DNA of 26,064 nt, taken from NCBI GenBank assembly GCA_015489255.1, contig WGAD01000031.1, forward strand, positions 1 to 26,064, read 5' to 3'. Below the pieces are notes generated by a model. The model searched no databases and was not told the DNA's origin. It was given only the letters and a program-made list of their open reading frames with translations. The DNA is from Anaerolineales bacterium (GTDB lineage Bacteria; Chloroflexota; Anaerolineae; Anaerolineales; Villigracilaceae). A program made the translations under genes and the position numbers. Below, piece after piece: positions 1-5,322 of this stretch (position 1 is the first letter of the stretch; every line of letters begins with the position of its first letter).

Positions 1-9
1 GGATTGCTC

Positions 10-972
10 ATGCACTACCGCCGCCTGGGACGTTCTGGCCTGAAGGTCAGCGAAATTTCTCTGGGCGCCTGGGTGACCTTTGGCGCCCAGGTGGATGAAC
101 AAAAAGCCACCGACCTGATCCACGCCGCCTACGATGCCGGCATCAACTTCTTCGACAACGCCGATGTATACGCCGACGGTCTGGCGGAAACCCTGATGGG
201 GCGGGCCATTCGCGGCTTGCCGCGCGAAGGCCTGGTCATTTCCAGCAAGGTGTTCGGCCCCACCATGCCCGGCCCCAACGGACGCGGTCTGTCGCGCAAG
301 CACGTTACCGAATCCATCCATGCCAGCCTCAAACGCCTGGGGGTCGATTACCTGGACCTCTATTTCTGTCACCGCTACGACCCCGATACCCCTCTAGAAG
401 AAGTCGTTTACACGATGGACATGCTCATCCGGCAGGGGAAAATCCTGTACTGGGGCACTTCCGAATGGCGCGCCTGGCAGATCGTGGCCGCCTGGCGCAT
501 TGCCCGCGAAAATCATCTCGCCCCGCCAGTGATGGAACAGCCGCAGTACAACATGTTCCACCGCGCGCGCGTTGAATCAGAATTGAGCGCAATCTGCCCT
601 GAATATGGGATTGGCCTCACCACCTGGAGCCCGCTCTCCTTCGGCCTGCTGAGCGGAAAATACAACCATGGTGTGCCCGCCGACAGCCGCGCAGCCCAGC
701 CGGGTTATGAATGGATGCAAGACCACCTCTCGCCTGAGCGGATTGCCACCGTCCGCCAACTGGGCGACCTGGCGCAGGAACTGGGCATGACGACGGCCCA
801 ACTCGCCATCGCCTGGCTTTTGCGCCGCAAGGAAGTCAGCAGCGTCATCACCGGCGCAACCCGCCTGGAACAACTGCAAGAAAACATCCAAGCCGGGCAG
901 CTGCGCACCCTCCTGACGGAAGAGGTACTCGAGCGCATTGAGCAAATTCTGGGCAACGCGCCGGAAGATTAA
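10..972 (+). CDS. Aldo/keto reductase, Kv-beta/YghZ-like
   Basis: This is a 320-residue NAD(P)H-dependent aldo/keto reductase, a cytoplasmic (beta/alpha)8 barrel that reduces aldehydes or ketones. All four catalytic residues of the family are visible: Asp49 and Tyr54 in NFFDNADVY, Lys80 in ISSKVFGP and His121 in YFCHRYD. The run SLKRLGVDYLDLY and a C-terminal ITGATRLEQLQEN cofactor-binding segment are typical of the voltage-gated K+ channel beta-subunit branch (AKR6/AKR14), and the length fits. I start at the ATG at 10, which has GGA at 1-3 in front; a TTG at 4 is in frame but would have no ribosome site. The true 5' context lies outside the window. It converges on the tupA-like gene 11 bp downstream. 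The substrate cannot be deduced. Confidence 0.93.
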   Translation: MHYRRLGRSGLKVSEISLGAWVTFGAQVDEQKATDLIHAAYDAGINFFDNADVYADGLAETLMGRAIRGLPREGLVISSKVFGPTMPGPNGRGLSRKHVTESIHASLKRLGVDYLDLYFCHRYDPDTPLEEVVYTMDMLIRQGKILYWGTSEWRAWQIVAAWRIARENHLAPPVMEQPQYNMFHRARVESELSAICPEYGIGLTTWSPLSFGLLSGKYNHGVPADSRAAQPGYEWMQDHLSPERIATVRQLGDLAQELGMTTAQLAIAWLLRRKEVSSVITGATRLEQLQENIQAGQLRTLLTEEVLERIEQILGNAPED

Positions 973-983
973 CTCCGGCAAGT

Positions 984-1799
984 TCATTCCGCATCCGGGA
1001 AGAAGAGCGGCTCTCCGTACACGTCCACGCCAAACCTGCGGATGACTTCCTGCGTCTCTGGCGCGACCATAAAACGGGCAAAGGCGCGCGCGCCTTCTGC
1101 GTTTACCAGCGGCCATTTTTCCGGGTTCACCGTCATCACATGGTAGATATTCAACAGCTGCGGATCCCCTGACGACAAAATCTCCAGGCGCAAGGTATCG
1201 CGGTTCGCCAGGTAAGTCGCCCGATCGGTGAGCGTGTAACCACCCTTTTCCGCGGCGATGCGCAAAGTGGCGCCCATCCCCTGGCCGGATTCGATATACC
1301 CCGGCCAGGCCGGGGTGATGCCGGCCTCTTGCCAAATGGCGCGCTCTTTTTTATGTGTGCCGGAATCGTCACCGCGAGAAACGAAGAGAGCCTGCGCCGC
1401 GGCAATGCGATCAAAGGCCGCTGCGGCGGCCCCGGCCTCGCGCACGCCGGCCGGGTCTTCGGGTGGGCCGACGATGACAAAATCGTTATGCATCACCAGC
1501 AGGCGCTCACCGCCATACCCCGCCTGCATGAATTCTTCTTCGGCCTGCGGCGCGTGGACGAGCAGAACGTCGGCGTCGCCGTTGCGCCCCATTTCCAGGG
1601 CTTTTCCGGTGCCAACCGCCACGACCTTGACGCGATAGCCGCTTTGGGCTTCGAACAATGGGATGAGTACGTCCAGCAAACCGGAATCCTGCGTGCTCGT
1701 GGTCGTTGCCAAAATCAATTCCGCCGCTTCCGGCTGAACCGGCTGACAGGCAGCCAACCCCAAGACGAAAAGGAGCAGCCATTGGAAACCTTTATTCAT
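984..1799 (-). CDS. tupA: Tungstate-type ABC transporter substrate-binding lipoprotein (TupA-like)
   Basis: This 271-residue extracytoplasmic solute-binding protein probably captures tungstate (or molybdate) for an ABC importer. A short hydrophobic signal ends in a lipobox LAAC with the lipidated Cys18. The oxyanion-binding signature TTTSTQDSG follows at about 32-40, and SRGDDSGTHKKE lies near the middle; both are characteristic of TupA/WtpA-like proteins. The length is normal. GGAGG lies just upstream of the ATG, and a very good promoter (TTGACA, 18-nt spacer, TATACT) precedes it. No permease (tupB) or ATPase (tupC) gene is in the window, so it appears as an orphan; its neighbours are a convergent reductase and a divergent methyltransferase. 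Family assignment is firm, but tungstate versus molybdate specificity is inferred. Confidence 0.88.
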   Translation of the reverse strand: MNKGFQWLLLFVLGLAACQPVQPEAAELILATTTSTQDSGLLDVLIPLFEAQSGYRVKVVAVGTGKALEMGRNGDADVLLVHAPQAEEEFMQAGYGGERLLVMHNDFVIVGPPEDPAGVREAGAAAAAFDRIAAAQALFVSRGDDSGTHKKERAIWQEAGITPAWPGYIESGQGMGATLRIAAEKGGYTLTDRATYLANRDTLRLEILSSGDPQLLNIYHVMTVNPEKWPLVNAEGARAFARFMVAPETQEVIRRFGVDVYGEPLFFPDAE

Positions 1800-1828
1800 G
1801 CGCCTCCTCCGCGAAGAAATAGGCTTCC

Positions 1829-1858
1829 AGTATAATCCTGCGGAAAAGGACGTGTCAA
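1829..1858 (-). promoter_or_regulatory. Promoter of the tupA-like gene
   Basis: On the minus strand TTGACA (1853-1858) is a perfect -35 and TATACT (1829-1834) is the -10, separated by 18 nt. The predicted start is near 1822, giving a leader of about 23 nt that contains the GGAGG site. The -10 overlaps that of the divergent methyltransferase. Confidence 0.7.
1831..1836 (+). promoter_or_regulatory. -10 box of the methyltransferase gene
   Basis: A perfect TATAAT with no recognisable -35 predicts transcription from about 1843. AAGGA then lies at 1847-1851 and the ATG at 1859, so the leader is only about 16 nt. It shares bases with the minus-strand TATACT. Confidence 0.55.
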
Positions 1859-2518
1859 ATGCTGAATTTGAAAAAAGTCTTCGCTCGTCTCCCTGTGGCC
1901 CGTTCCACGCGCGCTTATGAATTCGGCCTGGATCTACTGCCCGGACTGCCAGCTGCCCCTCGCTTGCTGGAAATCGGCACGGGGCAAGGCTACAGCGCCG
2001 CCTGGCTCAGCCGCCGCTTTCCGCAGGGACAGGTGCTCTCTCTGGACATTCAGCGCACCTGCCTGAAGCGAGAAAATCTGGCCTTCGGCCCCCGCCGCCC
2101 AGATTTTATCCAGGCAACCGCTCCATCCCTGCCGCTGGCCGCTGCCAGTTGCGATGCTGTTCTGCTGGTCATGACCTTCCACTGTCTGCCAGCGCCGCAA
2201 CAGGTGATACACGAAGCAGCGCGCGTCCTGCGCCCCGGCGGCTGGCTGCTGCTGGCCGATGTCAACGGCCAGCACTGGCTGAAAACGCCCTTTGAATGGG
2301 TCGAACACATCGGCATCAGCCCCCTGACCAAAGCCTACACCGCCGGTGAAATCGACGCCCTTTGCCAGCACGCCGGCCTCAGCCAGCGACAGGCCCACTG
2401 GCGCCCAGGGAAAGAAGGCGGCTTTATGATGTGGTTCACAGCCCGCAAACCAGAGGGCCACACCATCGATGCGCAGGCTGCGCCTATCACCCCGCCAGGG
2501 AGATCACAAGGTCTCTGA
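1859..2518 (+). CDS. Class I SAM-dependent methyltransferase
   Basis: This 219-residue protein has the Rossmann fold of Methyltransf_11/UbiE-like enzymes. Motif I is LLEIGTGQG (residues 36-44), the acidic post-I loop is VLSLDIQ, and the downstream motif ARVLRPGGWLLLADV is the usual hydrophobic strand after motif III. The substrate is not recognisable. An AAGGA site precedes the ATG by 7 nt. The C-terminal 20 or so residues look like a poorly conserved tail, and the last 15 bp overlap the 3' end of the convergent ccdA-like gene, so the two transcripts would be antisense there. It is divergent from the tupA-like gene across a 59-bp promoter region. Confidence 0.85.
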   Translation: MLNLKKVFARLPVARSTRAYEFGLDLLPGLPAAPRLLEIGTGQGYSAAWLSRRFPQGQVLSLDIQRTCLKRENLAFGPRRPDFIQATAPSLPLAAASCDAVLLVMTFHCLPAPQQVIHEAARVLRPGGWLLLADVNGQHWLKTPFEWVEHIGISPLTKAYTAGEIDALCQHAGLSQRQAHWRPGKEGGFMMWFTARKPEGHTIDAQAAPITPPGRSQGL

Positions 2519-3247
2519 AGGCTCCAAAGCGTGTCCGCCAAGATAGCCGATATAGGCCGGCACCAGCGGCAAGACACAGGGGGAAAGAAAAGAAACCAGC
2601 CCGGCCAGAATAGCCAGGAAATAGGTCGGCGTTACCTCTGCCGCCAGAGGCAAATCGGGGAAAAACCCGTTTCGCTGGGCCCAAATGGCAATGGCGGTTA
2701 ACTGGTTGGTAAACAACATCAACCCAATGACCAGCAAAAACACCCCGTTGATAATTTGAATGCTACGCATATAACGGCGGAAACGCTGCACCATCTCACT
2801 GGCGCGCCCAATTCCGGCGCCAATTGCCAGGAACGGAAGGGCCAATCCGAGCGCATACCCGCTGGACAAAACCATCGCCTGGACGCTGTTTTGCGCGCTC
2901 AACCCCATGGTCAAGATCGCGCCTAGCGTCGTTCCAATACAGGGCGTCCACCCTGCTGCAAAGAAAACCCCCATCAGCACGGAAGCCGCCACCCCCCGGC
3001 GCTTTCCGGCAACAAAATCTGGCCGCGTATCATAGGCCAGCGCCGGAATATGAATCAATCCCAGCGTATGCAAGCCGAAAGCCATAACGACAACGCCCCC
3101 AATCTTGGCTAGCAAGAGTTTGTAACTCCCAAACGCCCGCCCCAACAAAGTAGCGGAACCACCCCAGCCGATCACAAAAACGAGGGAAAAACCCACCACA
3201 AAGGCCAGGGCATGAAGAAAAACACGGGTTCGTTGGCTTGCGTTCAT
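2504..3247 (-). CDS. ccdA: CcdA/DsbD-type thiol-disulfide transmembrane protein, circularly permuted
   Basis: This six-helix membrane protein of 247 residues belongs to the CcdA/DsbD family, which carries reducing equivalents from cytoplasmic thioredoxin to the outside for cytochrome c maturation. Both redox cysteine motifs are present: FFAAGWTPCIGTTLGAI in the middle (usual helix 4) and SFLSPCVLPLVPAY near the end. In normal CcdA the second motif is in helix 1 at the N-terminus; here the chain begins with the usual helix-2 sequence (FVVGFSLVFVIG) and the helix-1 sequence comes last, followed by only about 15 residues. A stop codon lies in frame upstream, so no N-terminal copy is hidden. I use the ATG at 3247, preceded by AAGAAGGG; a TTG at 3265 is less likely. 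It is divergent from a c-type cytochrome gene, a likely client. Confidence 0.88.
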   Translation of the reverse strand: MNASQRTRVFLHALAFVVGFSLVFVIGWGGSATLLGRAFGSYKLLLAKIGGVVVMAFGLHTLGLIHIPALAYDTRPDFVAGKRRGVAASVLMGVFFAAGWTPCIGTTLGAILTMGLSAQNSVQAMVLSSGYALGLALPFLAIGAGIGRASEMVQRFRRYMRSIQIINGVFLLVIGLMLFTNQLTAIAIWAQRNGFFPDLPLAAEVTPTYFLAILAGLVSFLSPCVLPLVPAYIGYLGGHALEPSETL

Positions 3248-3295
3248 GGTTGCCCTTCTTTCCAAAAAATTACCGGTGACATTTCAGCCGCGCTC

Positions 3296-3324
3296 ACTAT
3301 AAAGTAAAGCCGTCTTTTTTTCCA
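3296..3324 (-). promoter_or_regulatory. Promoter of the ccdA-like gene
   Basis: On the minus strand TGGAAA (3319-3324), a 17-nt spacer and TATAGT (3296-3301) form a plausible sigma-70-type promoter. Start is predicted near 3289, giving a leader of about 42 nt. Confidence 0.5.
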
Positions 3325-3337
3325 GCCTTTAGAGCGC

Positions 3338-3371
3338 AAAAAACACGGGCATTTTTGCCTGTTTGCCGTGT
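3338..3371 (-). terminator. Hairpin with minus-strand T-run upstream of the ccdA promoter
   Basis: ACACGG (3343-3348) pairs with CCGTGT (3366-3371), with a further weak inner pairing. Read on the minus strand it is followed by six T residues (3343-3338). It could insulate the ccdA promoter from antisense read-through; no minus-strand gene lies upstream of it. Confidence 0.3.
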
Positions 3372-3372
3372 C

Positions 3373-3401
3373 TTGTTTAAGTCATCTATTTCATGTATGC
3401 T
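3373..3401 (+). promoter_or_regulatory. Promoter of the cytochrome c gene
   Basis: TTGTTT (3373-3378), a spacer of exactly 17 nt and TATGCT (3396-3401) fit a weak sigma-70-type promoter. Start is predicted near 3408. A small hairpin, ATTGG-GAAA-CCAAT (3403-3416), lies at the predicted 5' end of the transcript. Confidence 0.4.
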
Positions 3402-3466
3402 AATTGGGAAACCAATGGTCGTTCCCATTCCGCTCATCTCCGATCATCATCAGGAGAACCCCTAAA

Positions 3467-3958
3467 ATGACAAAAAAAGCCTGGCTCATTCCCACCCTCT
3501 TCCTGGTCGGAAGCCTTCTGTTTGCAGCCTGCCTTCCCGGCGGCAACGGGTTGGACTGGCCCGGCCGTACATTTGATTCCAATGGCGCCCGCATTTTCTA
3601 CACAGCCACCAATGAAAATGGTGAACGCATCCGCTACAGCGGCGGGCCAGCGGCCGGCGGCATGATGGGCGGAGGGTTGGCCTGCGCCTCCTGCCACGGC
3701 CCGGATGGTCGTGGTGGAGAACGCTATATTCACATGCAAACCATCAACGCACCCGATATTCGTTATGTCGCCCTGGCCGCCGATGAAGGCGAAGGCGGGC
3801 ACGAAGGCGCAGAAACTTACGATCTGGAAACCTTCCGCATGGCTGTTGTCGAGGGGCGTCATCCCGATGGCGAACGCCTCGATAGCATAATGCCTCGCTG
3901 GCAATTAAGCGATCAAGACCTGGCTGACTTGCTAGAGTTTTTGAAAACACTTCCTTGA
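3467..3958 (+). CDS. Monohaem c-type cytochrome lipoprotein
   Basis: This 163-residue secreted electron carrier has a signal peptide ending in FAAC, with Cys22 as the probable lipidated residue. One haem-binding motif is present, CASCH at residues 73-77, and the likely axial methionine is Met142 in MPRW, as in class I cytochromes. The C-terminal helix LADLLEFLKTL is typical of the fold. Gly/Met-rich sequence precedes the haem site, and the stretch between CxxCH and Met142 is longer (about 65 residues) than in a minimal cytochrome c. AGGAG precedes the ATG by about 10 nt; an upstream in-frame TTG at 3404 is rejected because the signal sequence would then be buried. It is divergent from ccdA and followed by a terminator, so it is monocistronic. 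Redox partners are unknown. Confidence 0.88.
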   Translation: MTKKAWLIPTLFLVGSLLFAACLPGGNGLDWPGRTFDSNGARIFYTATNENGERIRYSGGPAAGGMMGGGLACASCHGPDGRGGERYIHMQTINAPDIRYVALAADEGEGGHEGAETYDLETFRMAVVEGRHPDGERLDSIMPRWQLSDQDLADLLEFLKTLP

Positions 3959-3990
3959 AACCAACCCGCCGCTGCGGCAGATTGGTTTTC
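3958..3990 (+). terminator. Rho-independent terminator after the cytochrome c gene
   Basis: An AACCAA arm pairs with TTGGTT, with GCC/GGC pairing inside, and TTTTC follows. It begins at the stop codon of the cytochrome gene. Confidence 0.6.
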
Positions 3991-4021
3991 TTGCCTTCCC
4001 GTGCACAGTAAAGCGTTTTTT

Positions 4022-4501
4022 ATGTCCTTTGGCTCCGCCGCCCTCAAAAAAGACCTGGAAACCTGGTATCGCTTGCCGGTGGAAATCACCGTCACTGCCA
4101 ATCATTTGCATCGGGTACAATTTGCCGGGCTGACCCTGCCCCACCCGGGTGTAGTCAACTGGATTTCACGCCGGGGGCATCCGCTGGCAACGCGCCTGGA
4201 ACTGACCGCCCTGCATGAATATGGACATTTGCAAACCCTCCCTGTTCCCATCCTGCACTTGCTCTTCGTTCTCTGGCCGCGAGATGGCGCGCCAACCATA
4301 TCAGGATGGCGACGTCTGGTCGGCATCTTGTTGTCCCACCAGGTTATCTGGGAGATAGCATCAGAAGCCTACGTCGCCACCCACGATCGACGCGCAACCT
4401 GCGGCCCGCGCTCCAGACAGGACAAAACACTCTATGCCATATTCTGGGGCGGGATGGCGTTGCTCGGCCTCTGGAGCACGCGCCAGTCCATTAAACGGTA
4501 A
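4022..4501 (+). CDS. Small HEYGH-motif membrane protein, possible zinc peptidase
   Basis: I do not recognise a named family for this 159-residue protein. Its clearest feature is ALHEYGHLQT, with HEYGH at residues 65-69: a zincin-type HExxH in a helix-like context, preceded by a basic segment. Two hydrophobic stretches follow, one soon after the motif (HLLFVLWP) and one near the C-terminus (LYAIFWGGMALLGLW), so it is probably membrane-attached. A candidate third metal ligand is one of the Glu residues in IWEIASEAY, about 50 residues after the motif. The start is uncertain: the ATG at 4022 and a GTG at 4001 are both possible and neither has a strong ribosome site. It lies between two terminators, so it may be its own unit. 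Peptidase activity is inference from the motif alone. Confidence 0.68.
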   Translation: MSFGSAALKKDLETWYRLPVEITVTANHLHRVQFAGLTLPHPGVVNWISRRGHPLATRLELTALHEYGHLQTLPVPILHLLFVLWPRDGAPTISGWRRLVGILLSHQVIWEIASEAYVATHDRRATCGPRSRQDKTLYAIFWGGMALLGLWSTRQSIKR

Positions 4502-4503
4502 GA

Positions 4504-4530
4504 CCTGCGCCACGAAGGCGCAGGCTTTTC
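4504..4530 (+). terminator. Rho-independent terminator after the HEYGH gene
   Basis: A perfect 8-bp stem (CCTGCGCC, loop ACGAA, GGCGCAGG) is followed by CTTTTCTCTTT, starting 3 nt after the stop codon. It also separates this gene from the converging SHOCT gene. Confidence 0.85.
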
Positions 4531-4548
4531 TCTTTCGGCACAGCGCTT

Positions 4549-4794
4549 TCAGGCACTGAGGTCACGCCGAGCCTGTTCGAATTCCTCCCGGCTGATTTCG
4601 CCGCGTGCATAACGCTGGGCCAGGATCTCCTGTGCAGAGACAGGGCGCTGCGGTGCCCTCGGCGTTCGTCCGTGTGTTGTCGCTGCACCAGCCAGGCCGC
4701 GGGCCAGCCAGAAGCCTCCAAAGAGCAGGGCGCCCCAGAAGAGCAGCATCCAAACCAGGCCCGCCCCGGCAAAACTCATTCCAATACCCATCAT
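4549..4794 (-). CDS. SHOCT-domain small membrane protein 2
   Basis: This 81-residue protein has one N-terminal membrane helix (about residues 9-33, rich in Gly, Leu, Phe and Trp), a short polar Pro/Arg linker, and a C-terminal SHOCT motif, ILAQRYARGEISREEFEQAR. SHOCT domains are short helical tails of unknown function, often on membrane proteins, thought to mediate oligomerisation. AGGAG lies 10 nt before the ATG at 4794. It lies 25 bp downstream of a second SHOCT gene with the same architecture; the two share YARGEIS and form a tandem paralogous pair, probably co-transcribed. No partner enzyme is adjacent. Confidence 0.8.
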   Translation of the reverse strand: MMGIGMSFAGAGLVWMLLFWGALLFGGFWLARGLAGAATTHGRTPRAPQRPVSAQEILAQRYARGEISREEFEQARRDLSA

Positions 4795-4819
4795 CTTGAC
4801 CACGCTCCTTTCAGAGAAT

Positions 4820-5074
4820 TTAGCGCAAGGTCTCGCGCATGTTGAGGTATTCGTCCTGGCTGATCTCACCGCGCGCGTACCGCACCTTCAGGATATCCAA
4901 AGGTGAAACGCCGCCGACGGCTGCATTCCCGTTGCCGGCGTCTGCCAGGCGACGGACGCTCCACGCCACCAGCCAGATCACTGCCAGGAAAACCAGCAGG
5001 TTGAGCGCCAAACCGACCCAACCATAAGTGCCGTTGTATCCCAGGCAATTGCCGAACCATCCGAGTCCCATCAT
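4820..5074 (-). CDS. SHOCT-domain small membrane protein 1
   Basis: This is an 84-residue protein. It starts with MMGLGWFGN, followed by a hydrophobic helix (GLALNLLVFLAVIWLVAW, about residues 20-40), a Gly/Asn/Ala linker and the SHOCT tail ILKVRYARGEISQDEYLNMR. AGGAG is 8 nt before the ATG at 5074. An ATG-containing extension up to 5233 is rejected because it would put unrelated, low-quality sequence before the good ribosome site. It is the promoter-proximal gene of the pair. Its N-terminus contains a Cys (in GNCLGYNG) absent from the downstream paralogue. Confidence 0.8.
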   Translation of the reverse strand: MMGLGWFGNCLGYNGTYGWVGLALNLLVFLAVIWLVAWSVRRLADAGNGNAAVGGVSPLDILKVRYARGEISQDEYLNMRETLR

Positions 5075-5206
5075 ACTAAAATCTCCTTTCGTCTTGGTTT
5101 GTGCCTGTATCTTAAGCAGGGTTTGTAAAGTTTCCTTAAAGGCCGCTTGAAGGTTTGGCAAAAACCACCCAACCGCGCCCCTGCCCCGGGCCCGCAATGG
5201 CGGCGC

Positions 5207-5240
5207 CAGAGCATGAATTTTGCTACAATGCATGCCCTGG
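5207..5240. promoter_or_regulatory. Interrupted palindrome over the acylase -10 box (operator candidate)
   Basis: CCAGAGCATG (5207-5216) and CATGCCCTGG (5231-5240) are inverted copies matching at 9 of 10 positions with 14 nt between. The -10 element lies in the spacer. This is the geometry of a dimeric repressor site, but no regulator gene is adjacent. Confidence 0.4.
5221..5229 (+). promoter_or_regulatory. Extended -10 promoter of the acylase gene
   Basis: TGC followed by TACAAT is an extended -10 element; no good -35 is seen 17 nt upstream. Start is predicted near 5236, giving a leader of about 87 nt. Confidence 0.5.
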
Positions 5241-5322
5241 CTGCGCGCGGCGGTGGTTGGGGAACATCGTTTTCAGGGGAAACGTGTTGTAATCAGCAAG
5301 CAACTTCGAAGGAGGTAGAGAA

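Noticed and set aside
577..1335. Long minus-strand frame of 252 codons spanning the aldo/keto reductase end and the tupA-like gene
   Set aside because: It overlaps two well-supported genes in another frame, has a low-complexity Arg/Gly/Ala composition and shows no family motif.
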